DNA of 64,000 nucleotides, from contig NZ_CP008953.1 in assembly GCF_000732925.1 (NCBI RefSeq), positions 5,704,001-5,768,000 on the forward strand. The letters run 5' to 3'. Positions within the stretch are counted from its first letter, which is position 1. Each line of letters starts with the position of its first letter. The position numbers were made by a program, and so were the translations under genes. Origin of the DNA: Amycolatopsis japonica (GTDB lineage: Bacteria > Actinomycetota > Actinomycetes > Mycobacteriales > Pseudonocardiaceae). The notes under the pieces are model-generated. The model saw only the letters and a list, made by a program, of their open reading frames with translations, was not told where the DNA came from and searched no databases. This document shows positions 24,976-32,705 of the stretch, piece after piece.

Positions 24976-24987
24976 GGTAGACCTACC
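24976..24987. promoter_or_regulatory. small inverted repeat in the plsC/hydrolase divergent gap
   Basis: GGTAG-AC-CTACC, 24 bases upstream of the hydrolase start, overlapping a TAGACC-like -10. The rest of the 214-bp gap shows nothing else. Possible promoter or operator. Confidence 0.3.
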
Positions 24988-25010
24988 CAGCTCTCACGGA
25001 AGGCGATCGC

Positions 25011-25781
25011 ATGGCCGTCCTCGCCGGCGCGGAACCGTTCGCTCACACCGGTTCGACCGAAGCAGGGTTCCTGCTGTGCCACGGATTCACCGGCACTCCC
25101 GCGAGCATGCGGCCGTGGGGCGACCATCTGGCCGAGGCCGGTTACACGGTGCGCTGCCCGCTGCTCCCCGGGCACGGGACCCGGTGGCAGGACATGAACC
25201 GGACAGGCTGGGAGGACTGGTACGGCGCGGTCCGCGAGGAGCTGCTGGCGCTCTTCTCGACCTGCGAGACGGTGTTCGTCGCCGGGATGTCGATGGGCGG
25301 GACGCTCACGCTGCGGCTGGCCGAGGAGTTCGGCGGCCGGATCGCCGGCATCGTGCTGGTGAACCCGTCGGTCATGACGCTGCGCTGGGACGCCAAGCTG
25401 CTGCCCGTCCTGTCGCGGATCCTGCCCTCGGTTCCGGGCGTGGCCAACGACATCGCGAAGCCGGGCGTGACCGAGCTGGCCTACTCGCGGACGCCCGTGC
25501 GTGCCGCGGCGAGCCTGGCGAAGCTGTGGAAACTCACCCGCGCGGATCTGGGCAAGGTGACCCAGCCGGTGCTCCTGCTCCACTCGGCCGTCGACCACAT
25601 CGTCGAGCCGGTCAACTCGCGGGTGATCCTCGACGGGATCGGCAGCGACGACGTGACCGAGGTGGTGCTGGAGAACAGCTTCCACGTCGCCACCCAAGAC
25701 CACGACGCAGGCCTGATCTTCACGCGTACGGTGGACTTCGCCCGGTCCGTGCGCCGGGCGGGACAGGTGGACGCCGGATGA
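25011..25781 (+). CDS. alpha/beta hydrolase, carboxylesterase/monoacylglycerol lipase type
   Basis: 256 residues, cytoplasmic alpha/beta hydrolase. The oxyanion region is LLCHGFTGTPASMRPWG, the nucleophile elbow GMSMGG (Ser in FVAGMSMGGTLT), the acid probably Asp in LLLHSAVDHIVEP, and His in ENSFHVATQDHDA. This matches bacterial carboxylesterase Est30-type and monoacylglycerol lipase-like enzymes that cleave short to medium acyl esters. It overlaps the next gene by ATGA, so they are co-transcribed. The physiological substrate is unknown; proximity to plsC suggests lipid metabolism. Confidence 0.88.
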   Translation: MAVLAGAEPFAHTGSTEAGFLLCHGFTGTPASMRPWGDHLAEAGYTVRCPLLPGHGTRWQDMNRTGWEDWYGAVREELLALFSTCETVFVAGMSMGGTLTLRLAEEFGGRIAGIVLVNPSVMTLRWDAKLLPVLSRILPSVPGVANDIAKPGVTELAYSRTPVRAAASLAKLWKLTRADLGKVTQPVLLLHSAVDHIVEPVNSRVILDGIGSDDVTEVVLENSFHVATQDHDAGLIFTRTVDFARSVRRAGQVDAG

Positions 25782-26281
25782 GCAGAGGCAAGGACGGGCC
25801 GGAGGACGTCGACGCGACGTTCGCCGAGATCGTGGCCGACCTCCGTGCGGAGGGCGTCGGCCTCTTCCCGGAAGACGACCTGGAGAAACCGGCCGGGAAG
25901 ACGGCGGAGAAGCCCGCCGAGAAGACGCCCCGGCCGGAACCTTCGGACGCCGAACCCGAACCGGGCTGGCGCGGCGGCGGCACCAGCTGGGACAAGACCC
26001 TGTTCGAGGATGACCCGGCCGGGTCGAGCGACGACGAGGGCCACTTCGTGCCGCCCGAGCCGCCTCCCCTGCCGCGTCCGCGCAAGGGCGCGTTCATCGT
26101 CCTGCTGTTCTTCCTGCTCGGCCTGCTGCTGCTGATCGCGCCCACCCTGATCGGCATGGGCACCCGGCTCGGCACCCCGCTCGGGATCCTCGCCCTCGCG
26201 ACCGCGATCGCCCTGCTCCTGCTGCGGGTGCGTCAGGGGCCGCCGCCCGGCGCGGATCCGAACAACGGCGCCCAGGTCTGA
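25778..26281 (+). CDS. hypothetical membrane protein with acidic N-terminal half
   Basis: 167 residues. The N-terminal 100 residues are charged and low-complexity (repeats of EKPAGKTAEKPAEKTPRPEP), followed by a proline-rich linker and two hydrophobic segments (FIVLLFFLLGLLLLIAP and LGILALATAIALLLL). ATG 25778 overlaps the stop of the hydrolase. It resembles actinobacterial small membrane proteins of unknown function found beside this esterase. The overlap strongly indicates co-expression. Confidence 0.75.
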   Translation: MSRGKDGPEDVDATFAEIVADLRAEGVGLFPEDDLEKPAGKTAEKPAEKTPRPEPSDAEPEPGWRGGGTSWDKTLFEDDPAGSSDDEGHFVPPEPPPLPRPRKGAFIVLLFFLLGLLLLIAPTLIGMGTRLGTPLGILALATAIALLLLRVRQGPPPGADPNNGAQV

Positions 26282-26301
26282 TCTGCCGGACAATTCGGAA
26301 G

Positions 26302-27444
26302 ATGAAGATCGACTTCACTCCCTCGCGCCGGTCGACGGTCGGCGCGGAATGGGAACTCGCCCTCGTCGACCGGCGGACCGGTGAGCTCTCGTCGGTCGCG
26401 GAACAGGTGCTCGACGCCGTCCGGCCCGACGGCGAGGAGGAGCATCCGAAGATCAAGCAGGAACTGCTGCTCAACACCATCGAGGTGATCAGCGGGATCT
26501 GCGACACGATCGCCGAGGTCAAGGCCGATCTGAACGACTCACTGGACGTCGTGCACTCGGTGCTGGACCCGCTGGGCGTCGAGCTGTTCTCCGCCGGGTC
26601 GCATCCGTTCTCGACCTGGTACCAGCAGAAGGTCACGGACAAGGAGCGCTACGCCAAGCTCATCGACCGGACCCAGTGGTGGGGGCGGCAGATGCTGATC
26701 TACGGCGTCCACGTGCACGTCGGTGTCGACCACCGGGACAAGGCCCTGCCGATCCTCGACGCCCTGCTCAAGTACGCGCCGCATCTGCAAGCGCTTTCGG
26801 CGTCTTCGCCGTACTGGGGCGCGGAGGACACCGGGTACGCGTCGAACCGCGCGCTGATGTTCCAGCAGCTGCCGACGGCCGGGCTGCCGTTCCAGTTCCG
26901 GAAGTGGACCGAGCTGGAGAGCTATGTGGACGACATGTTCACCACGGGCGTGATCGACCATTTCTCCGAGATCCGCTGGGACATCCGGCCCGCCCCGCAT
27001 TTCGGGACGATCGAGATGCGGGTGTGCGACGGGCTGCCGACGCTGGAGGAGGTCGGCGCGATCTCCGCGCTGACCCAATGCCTGGTCGACGACTTCAGCG
27101 CGCGTCTCGACGACGGCGAGATCCTGCCGACGCTGCCGCCGTGGCACGTCCAGGAGAACAAGTGGCGCGCGGCGCGGTACGGCGTCGACGCGATCGTCAT
27201 CCTCGACGCGGCGGGCAACGAGCGGCTCGTCACCGACGACACCTACGACCTGCTGGACCGGCTCGAACCGGTGGCCCGGCGCCTGGACTGCGCCGACGAA
27301 CTCCGGTCGGTGGAGACCATCCTGACCCACGGGCCCAGCTACCTGCGTCAGCGCGCGGTCGCGAAGCAGTACAACGGCAGCCTGCGCGCCGTCGTCGCTT
27401 CGCTCATCGCGGAGATGCGGGACGGGAAGATCGCGCGCCCCTGA
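26302..27444 (+). CDS. carboxylate-amine ligase, glutamate-cysteine ligase type 2 (YbdK family)
   Basis: 380 residues, GCS2 family. Visible motifs are STVGAEWELALVD at the N-terminus, KQELLLNTIEVISGIC, the central QMLIYGVHVHVGVDHRDKAL, and IRPAPHFGTIEMRVCDGLPT. E. coli YbdK has weak glutamate-cysteine ligase activity; in actinobacteria, which use mycothiol, the physiological product is not settled. It lies 20 bp after the membrane protein gene in the same direction, so probably in the same operon. A CGTCCTCTGAA-family unit follows at 27452. Confidence 0.88.
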   Translation: MKIDFTPSRRSTVGAEWELALVDRRTGELSSVAEQVLDAVRPDGEEEHPKIKQELLLNTIEVISGICDTIAEVKADLNDSLDVVHSVLDPLGVELFSAGSHPFSTWYQQKVTDKERYAKLIDRTQWWGRQMLIYGVHVHVGVDHRDKALPILDALLKYAPHLQALSASSPYWGAEDTGYASNRALMFQQLPTAGLPFQFRKWTELESYVDDMFTTGVIDHFSEIRWDIRPAPHFGTIEMRVCDGLPTLEEVGAISALTQCLVDDFSARLDDGEILPTLPPWHVQENKWRAARYGVDAIVILDAAGNERLVTDDTYDLLDRLEPVARRLDCADELRSVETILTHGPSYLRQRAVAKQYNGSLRAVVASLIAEMRDGKIARP

Positions 27445-27451
27445 CCAGGAC

Positions 27452-27475
27452 CGCGTTCAGAGGACTAAACGCGGG
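27452..27475. repeat. single CGTCCTCTGAA-family unit overlapping a stop codon
   Basis: CGCGTTCAGAGGACTAAACG... in the complementary orientation. One base differs from the standard unit (TTTAG instead of TTTCG when read on the minus strand), and that change forms the TAG stop codon of the Nudix-NYN gene. It lies between convergent genes. Confidence 0.85.
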
Positions 27476-28337
27476 AGTCGAGGTGCCCCAGGAGGGTGCC
27501 GGGGCCGAAGGTCGAAGCGCCCAGTGCCTCGACGCGGGAACGCAGCTCCCGGTCGGCGGTGACCACGACGACGTGGTCGTCCGGGCCCGCGGCACGGGCT
27601 TCACGCGCGACGGCGACGATCGTGTCGTCGCCTTCGCCGTCGGCCTCGACGACCTCGACCCCAGGCACCGTCGCGACTCCCCGCGCCTTGCCCTCGACGA
27701 CCAGCACGACCTTCGGCCACCACGACCATCCGCCGCCCCCGGGCAACGCCGCATCGGTGAGCCCGGTCTCGGACAGGGTCGCGAGCTTGTCCCGCAACCG
27801 TTCCGCGGCGCCGCGCCGGTCCCGCCACCAGCCGTCCGGCCGCGATCCGACGACGTTCGCGCCGTCGACCACCAGTACCAGCCCGCGATCCAAGTGTTCC
27901 CTCAATCCCGGCCACGCCGCCGCGAAGTCGCGATGCAGCCGGAAATCGGCGACCTCGCCCGCGTGGACCCATCGCAGTTCCGCGCTCTCCGCGCTCTTCA
28001 CCCTGGCCGAAAGCGGACCGATCGGCGCGGCGAGGACCGTGGTGTAGCGCCAGTTCCCGTGGTCGACGTGCGACGCGGCCAGCGGACGGACCCGCGCGGG
28101 CGGGATGTCGGCCTCCTCGTGCGCCTCACGCGTGGCGGCCTCACGCGGGCTCTCCCCCGCCTCGACGGCGCCACCGGGCAGTGCCCAGGTCCGTCCATGG
28201 TGGACCCACCAGGCCCGCCGCTGCAGCAGGACACCGCGCGCGGGATCGGACAGCAGCAACCCGGCCGCGCCGTTCAAACCCCAGTGAAGATGCCCGAAGT
28301 CGCACTTCACGAAGCCGTTGCCGTCCTGCCGGGTCAC
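27465..28337 (-). CDS. Nudix hydrolase fused to an NYN/PIN-like nuclease domain
   Basis: 290 residues with two domains. Residues about 1-145 are a Nudix hydrolase; the Nudix box runs 56-78 (GAVEAGESPREAATREAHEE then AD) and keeps Gly56, Glu62, Arg70-Glu71 and Glu74-Glu75, with Asp in place of the late Gly. Residues about 153-290 look like an NYN/YacP-type domain of the PIN fold: LVLVVDGANVVGSRPDGWWR with Asp at the strand end, an EGDDTIVAVAREA segment, and VVVVTADRELRSRVEALGA. Such a fusion could couple nucleotide or capped-RNA hydrolysis to RNA cleavage; no function is proven. The stop codon lies inside a repeat. Upstream glkA-like gene ends 4 bp away. Confidence 0.8.
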   Translation of the reverse strand: MTRQDGNGFVKCDFGHLHWGLNGAAGLLLSDPARGVLLQRRAWWVHHGRTWALPGGAVEAGESPREAATREAHEEADIPPARVRPLAASHVDHGNWRYTTVLAAPIGPLSARVKSAESAELRWVHAGEVADFRLHRDFAAAWPGLREHLDRGLVLVVDGANVVGSRPDGWWRDRRGAAERLRDKLATLSETGLTDAALPGGGGWSWWPKVVLVVEGKARGVATVPGVEVVEADGEGDDTIVAVAREARAAGPDDHVVVVTADRELRSRVEALGASTFGPGTLLGHLDSRV

Positions 28338-28341
28338 CGCT

Positions 28342-29316
28342 TCAGCGTGTCACACCGATCTCGGCGCCGGGAGCCTTCGCCGCGTCGACGGCGAGTGCGG
28401 CGGCACCGACGATCGCCGAATCGTCACCGTGGTGCGCGGCCCGGATCCGCGCCAGCGGCCGGTGACCGGCGCCGGTGATCTTGTCCGCGTAGTGCTCGCG
28501 GGCCTCGTCGAGGAACAGCGGAGCCGATTCGGACACGCCGCCACCGATCACGATGAGCTCGGGATCGAAGACGTCGGCGACCAGCGCCAGCCCCTCGGCC
28601 AGCCATTTCGCCAGCTCGGTCATCGCGCGCTGGGCGATCGGGTCGCCGTCGCGGGCGGCCCCGGCGACGCGGCGGCCGGTGACCGAACCGGGGTCTCCCC
28701 TGGTCTCGCGCGCCAGCACGGTCGAACGGCCGGGATGCCGCGCGAGCAGCTCCACCGCCGTCGCCGCGAGCGCCGTCCCGCTGCAGTAGCGTTCCCAGCA
28801 GCCGTATTTCCCGCACGGGCAGGGCCTGCCGCCGGGGACGACGGTCAGGTGCCCGAGTTCCGGCGCGACGCCGTACGCGCCCCGGTAGATCTTGCCGTCG
28901 AGCAGCAGTCCCGCGCCGATCCCGGTACCGAGGGCGATCAGCGCGGCGACATGAGCGCCGCGGGCGGCCCCGAAGCGGTATTCGCCGACCGCGGCGGCGT
29001 TCACGTCGTGCTCCAGGGTCACCGGCAGGCCGACCCGCTTCTCGATGCGCTCGGCGACCGGCGCGGCACGCCAGGACAGATGCGGCGCGAACATCACCGT
29101 GCGCCGGTCCTTCGCGACGAACCCGGCGACCGCGAGCCCGACCCCGGACACGTCGTGCCGGTTACGGAGGTCTTCGACGACGCCGGCGATGGCGTCTTCG
29201 AGCGCGTCCTCCCCGCTGGGCGTCCCGACCCTGGCGGTGTCCATCAGCGAGCCGTGCTCGTCCACCACGCCGGCGCGCACACTCGTGCCCCCGACGTCCA
29301 CCCCTACCGTCAGCAA
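28342..29316 (-). CDS. ROK family glucokinase
   Basis: 324 residues. ATP-dependent sugar kinase of the ROK family; the N-terminal phosphate loop is VGVDVGGTSVRAGVVD, sugar-binding Asp in LEHDVNAAAVGEYRFGA, GTGIGAGLLLDG, ELGHLTV and the zinc cluster GRPCPCGKYGCWERYCSG. Actinobacterial members of this length phosphorylate glucose and support glucose repression. In a run of minus-strand genes 29-31 kb, overlapping closely with the preceding small gene (1-bp gap). Confidence 0.88.
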   Translation of the reverse strand: MLTVGVDVGGTSVRAGVVDEHGSLMDTARVGTPSGEDALEDAIAGVVEDLRNRHDVSGVGLAVAGFVAKDRRTVMFAPHLSWRAAPVAERIEKRVGLPVTLEHDVNAAAVGEYRFGAARGAHVAALIALGTGIGAGLLLDGKIYRGAYGVAPELGHLTVVPGGRPCPCGKYGCWERYCSGTALAATAVELLARHPGRSTVLARETRGDPGSVTGRRVAGAARDGDPIAQRAMTELAKWLAEGLALVADVFDPELIVIGGGVSESAPLFLDEAREHYADKITGAGHRPLARIRAAHHGDDSAIVGAAALAVDAAKAPGAEIGVTR

Positions 29317-29317
29317 C

Positions 29318-29737
29318 TCAGTTCTCCCGGTCCGGCTGCCAAGCGTCGCGCCTGGTCACCGTGATGTGCTGGACCCGCGAAGCTCCCATCGGCACATCTT
29401 CGGCCGCGGGCTCCTTCCGCGCAGGCTGGAACCCCGGCATGTGCACGCCTGCCTCGGGTTCCCACCGGTCGGCGAGCACCGCCCGCAGCAACGCGACGAG
29501 CTGCGCGGCCTGCTCCATCAGGCGGGCCACGAACTCGGGCCGTTCCCCTCGGAAGACCCCGACGACGGCGCAGAGCGGGCACCATCCGTCGGCGTCGTGG
29601 TCGGTGCAGCCGTGCCCGGCGGAGATCAGGCCCTCCAGCCACGGCGCGGCGTGCTCGACGACCAGTTCGACCAGGAGCCGGATCTCTTCGGCCAGTTCGA
29701 GCGGCTTCGATCCGGTGTACTCGTTGTTCTCGCTCAC
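29318..29737 (-). CDS. conserved hypothetical protein, Rv2183c-like position
   Basis: 139 residues, helical, with a possible metal site GHGCTDHDADGWCPLCAVVG (Cys, His, Cys, Cys). GTG 29737 overlaps the ArsA-like gene's TGA, so translation is coupled. The equivalent place next to the ArsA-like ATPase in M. tuberculosis holds the small gene Rv2183c; I infer orthology by position and size only. Function unknown. Confidence 0.75.
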   Translation of the reverse strand: MSENNEYTGSKPLELAEEIRLLVELVVEHAAPWLEGLISAGHGCTDHDADGWCPLCAVVGVFRGERPEFVARLMEQAAQLVALLRAVLADRWEPEAGVHMPGFQPARKEPAAEDVPMGASRVQHITVTRRDAWQPDREN

Positions 29738-30876
29738 CCGGGTCCCCGGTTCCCGGCCAGGCTCACGACCAGGCCGTGCGCGTCGGATTCCGCACCGGTG
29801 ATCCGGCACGGGCGCAACATCTCCGGCAGCGCGATCAGCCGCCGGAAACCGTCCACGGTGACGGCGAGATCATCGTCCACTCTGGCCAGGTCCACTTCGG
29901 AATCGAGGTGCAAGGGCACCGCGATCCGCAGCTCGTAGCCGTCGTCCGATTCGGACACCTGCAGCAGCGGGGTCACACCTTTTTCGTTCCCCGCCAAGGG
30001 GTCCAGCCCCTGATAGAGCTCGTACGCGATTTCCTGCAACGCCTCGAGCCCCACCGGCTCGACGGCGCGATGCTCGACGGGCTTCACCTGCGTCGGCCCG
30101 AAACCCGCGTCGGCGAGTTCGGCGAGGACGGCGTTCTGCTGCGTGCGGCGGGTCCGCATCCAGGTGGCCGCGGCGCCGCGCCAGAACCCGGGCGCGGGCA
30201 TGAGCCGGTTGACGATCAGGCCGTCGACCAGGATCCCGCGCAGGGCAAGGGAACTGAGGGTGCGGCGGGCTTCGGCGACGACGACGCGCTCCGGTGTCAG
30301 CACGAGCCGCACGGTGGTGGTGGCCGGATCGGTCAGCAGCGTGCGCAGCGACTCCAGATGCGCGCCGAGCCGCCGCACCGCGGCCGCCGTGCGCCGCGCG
30401 CCCGGTTTGAACATCCGCGACAGATAGCCGGAGACCGCTTCGGGCAAAGCCAGCAGCCGCAGGGTTTCCGCGGTCGGCCCGCAGTCGACGACGACCGTCT
30501 CCCAGGGACCGTGCTCGGCGAGGCGCTGGACCTCGGTGAGGGCGAGGAGCTCGTCGACGCCGGGCACCACGGTGAGCTCTTCGGCGTCGAGCGAGTCGAG
30601 ACCCACTCCCGCGAGCGCGGTCTGCAGTTCCCGCCGGAGTTCGCGCCAGGTGCTGTCGACGAGGCCGCGGGTGTCGATCTGGGCGGCGTGGAGCAGCGTG
30701 TCCACTTCGGACGGTTCGCCGCCGAGCGGGCGGCCGAAGGCGTCACCGAGGGAATGCGCCGGGTCGGTCGAGACCACGAGCGTCTTCCTGCCCCGCCCGG
30801 CCAGTGCCGCCGCCGTCGCCGCGGCCAGCGTGGTCTTGCCGACACCCCCCTTGCCGGTGAACAGCAGGATCCGCAT
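29734..30876 (-). CDS. ArsA/GET3-type ATPase
   Basis: 380 residues. Deviant Walker A at the N-terminus RILLFTGKGGVGKTTLAAAT, switch I region VVSTDPAHSLGDAFGRPLGG, and VVVDCGPTAETLRLLALP as switch II. It is the single-domain actinobacterial ArsA-like ATPase (Rv2184c type) with a C-terminal small beta domain, not a metal-inducible arsenite pump: no arsenical genes or metal-binding cysteines are nearby. A client-targeting or maturation role is plausible by GET3 analogy. It is followed by the coupled small gene and preceded by an SRPBCC gene, as in M. tuberculosis. Confidence 0.87.
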   Translation of the reverse strand: MRILLFTGKGGVGKTTLAAATAAALAGRGRKTLVVSTDPAHSLGDAFGRPLGGEPSEVDTLLHAAQIDTRGLVDSTWRELRRELQTALAGVGLDSLDAEELTVVPGVDELLALTEVQRLAEHGPWETVVVDCGPTAETLRLLALPEAVSGYLSRMFKPGARRTAAAVRRLGAHLESLRTLLTDPATTTVRLVLTPERVVVAEARRTLSSLALRGILVDGLIVNRLMPAPGFWRGAAATWMRTRRTQQNAVLAELADAGFGPTQVKPVEHRAVEPVGLEALQEIAYELYQGLDPLAGNEKGVTPLLQVSESDDGYELRIAVPLHLDSEVDLARVDDDLAVTVDGFRRLIALPEMLRPCRITGAESDAHGLVVSLAGNRGPG

Positions 30877-30890
30877 GCCTACCCTTCGAC

Positions 30891-31331
30891 TCAGGATGCT
30901 TCAGCGCGCTTCTTGAGCTCCTTGAGCGCGGTGTCCATGACCATCTTCTCGGCCTTGCGGCGCAGCAGCCCGATCATCGGCAGCGCCAGCTCGACGGACA
31001 GCGTATACGTCACCTTGGTGCGTCCGGCGCCCAGCGCTTCGAGGGCGTAGCGGCCGTTCTGGGCCTTCTGCATCTGCCCCTTGACCAGGTGCCAGCTGAC
31101 TCCGTTGCCGTCGGCGTCCCAGTCGTACTCGAGGGTGTACACGTCCTTGATGGGGCCGGCGTCGAGGGTGAGTTTCACCTGCTTGGCGCGGCCGTCGGCG
31201 TCCTCGCCGAGCACCTCGGTCTCCCGGACGGCCTTGGCCCATTCCGGGTACGCGGGAAAGTCGGCGATGACGGCCATGACCCGCTCGGGCTCGGCGTCGA
31301 CCTCGATGGATTGCGTGGACTGCTCGGCCAT
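30891..31331 (-). CDS. SRPBCC family protein, Rv2185c (TB16.3)-like
   Basis: 146 residues of the START/polyketide-cyclase-like lipid-binding fold: QSIEVDAEPERVMAVIADFP, AYPEWAKAVRETEVLG, VSWHLVKGQMQKAQNGRYAL and a C-terminal helix LLRRKAEKMVMDTALKELKK. It has the size and place of Rv2185c next to an ArsA-like ATPase. A ligand (lipid or polyketide) has not been established. 14-bp gap to the ArsA-like gene. Confidence 0.85.
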   Translation of the reverse strand: MAEQSTQSIEVDAEPERVMAVIADFPAYPEWAKAVRETEVLGEDADGRAKQVKLTLDAGPIKDVYTLEYDWDADGNGVSWHLVKGQMQKAQNGRYALEALGAGRTKVTYTLSVELALPMIGLLRRKAEKMVMDTALKELKKRAEAS

Positions 31332-31357
31332 GAACGCAGCCTAGCCGCAGCCCAGGG

Positions 31358-32146
31358 TCACCAGCGAAGCACGTACGGCTGTGCCGTCTCTTTGAAGTGA
31401 CCGACGTTACGGCATTCGGTCCTGCCGAGCCGCGTCCGCGGGGTCAGCGGCTGGTGGACGTGCCCGAAGACCGACCAGCGCGGCCGCTGCTCGCGGATGA
31501 GGTCCACCAGCGCCGCCGAGCCGATCTCGGACCGCCGCGCGATCACGTCGTAGGTCAGTTCCGGGACGGCCGGCGGAATGTGGGTGCACAGGACGTCGAC
31601 GTTCTCCAGCCCGGCGACCGCGACGTCGTACTCCTCGCGGGTGCGCAGGTACGGCCGCCAGAAGCCGTTGCGGCGCGGGACCACGTTCGGCGGGAGCAGC
31701 GCGCCGCCGATGAACCCGAAGCGCAGGCCGCCGAACTCGGCGACCTCTCCGTCGAGGACGGTGATGCCGTCGCCGGCGAATTCGGGCCACAGCGAGGGGT
31801 CGTCGACGTTGCCGGGGGTCGCGAACGTCGGCGCGGTCAGCGCGCCGAACAGGACGCCGTACTGGTCGTGGATCGCCTCGCCGACGGCGGCCGCGGGATC
31901 GGCCAAAGTGGCCCACAACGATCGCGAGAAGGCAACGGTCTCATCACGAGTGCCCTCGCGCCGCAGGCGCGCGAACTCGCCGACCTTCTCGGCGCCGAAC
32001 AGCGCGCCCATGATGCCCTTGTCGTGCTCGCGGTAGTCGACGAAGTCCAGCAGGTCGCCGAGAACGATCAGCGCGTCGGCGCCGTCGCCCGCGCGTTTGA
32101 GCGCGTCGGCGTTGCCGTGCACGTCCGACACCACGTGAACCCGCAT
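31358..32146 (-). CDS. metallophosphoesterase
   Basis: 262 residues with the calcineurin-like motif set: VVSDVHGNAD, VLGDLLDFVDYREH, PGNVDDPSLW, LCTHIPPAVPE and VFGHVHQPLTP, sufficient for a two-metal phosphoesterase. ATG 32146 has GGGGAG close upstream. The frame is open further upstream but that part lies in another gene. Substrate unknown; it sits in the minus-strand run next to two SRPBCC genes. Confidence 0.88.
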   Translation of the reverse strand: MRVHVVSDVHGNADALKRAGDGADALIVLGDLLDFVDYREHDKGIMGALFGAEKVGEFARLRREGTRDETVAFSRSLWATLADPAAAVGEAIHDQYGVLFGALTAPTFATPGNVDDPSLWPEFAGDGITVLDGEVAEFGGLRFGFIGGALLPPNVVPRRNGFWRPYLRTREEYDVAVAGLENVDVLCTHIPPAVPELTYDVIARRSEIGSAALVDLIREQRPRWSVFGHVHQPLTPRTRLGRTECRNVGHFKETAQPYVLRW

Positions 32147-32169
32147 GCTCTCCCCTGTGCTCCCCGTGC

Positions 32170-32580
32170 CTACTGAGCCCGGGGACCGACCCCGGGCTCG
32201 CGCCCGTCCTCCAGGACCTCCTTGAGCCCGAGCGCGATCGCCTTGGCGGCACGGGCACGGCGATCGAACTCGCGGCGCAGTTCCCGCGGTGCCAGGCCGA
32301 TCGGCTCCCCGTCGGGACCGGCGGGGGTGGCGCGCAGGAAGTAGTGCAGCAAGGTTCCGTCGAGCACCGGCTCGAGCCAGACCTCCATGGTACCGATCAA
32401 GGCACCGCGCACGGTCCAGCGCAATCCCTGGTCCCCACGGTCGGTGTAGACCTCCAGGACGAGGTCCGGCCAGTAACGTGACCAAGATCGCGGATCGGCG
32501 AAAGCGGCGGCCACGGTGGAGGGCGGGACCACGAGGAAGGTCTCGTCGACGATGTCGAGAGCTGGCGGCGCCTGGTTCAC
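32170..32580 (-). CDS. SRPBCC (polyketide cyclase/dehydrase-like) protein
   Basis: 136 residues: IVDETFLVVPPSTVAAAFAD, PRSWSRYWPDLVLEVYTDRG, EVWLEPVLDGTLLHYFLRAT and a basic C-terminal helix RRARAAKAIALGLKEVLEDG. It has the same lipid-binding fold as the gene at 30891 and corresponds in place to the Rv2186c-like position beside fadD15. No catalytic residues can be assigned. Confidence 0.78.
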   Translation of the reverse strand: MNQAPPALDIVDETFLVVPPSTVAAAFADPRSWSRYWPDLVLEVYTDRGDQGLRWTVRGALIGTMEVWLEPVLDGTLLHYFLRATPAGPDGEPIGLAPRELRREFDRRARAAKAIALGLKEVLEDGREPGVGPRAQ

Positions 32581-32705
32581 AGCGGCAGAATGTCATGCCC
32601 TGGGTATGGCCGATTCGTCAGCATGGTCTTAAGGTGCACGGCACGCTAAGTTGACTGGCGGGTAACACCGGTCACACCACTTGCACGCGAACACGGAGGT
32701 TCCTC

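Noticed and set aside
26302..27444. Classical glutathione synthesis gene gshA
   Set aside because: The protein is GCS2/YbdK type; actinobacteria use mycothiol and the physiological reaction is not settled, so no gshA symbol was given.
29734..30876. Arsenite efflux ATPase ArsA
   Set aside because: The fold is ArsA-like, but there are no metal-binding cysteines or ars genes nearby; the neighbourhood matches the Rv2184c type.
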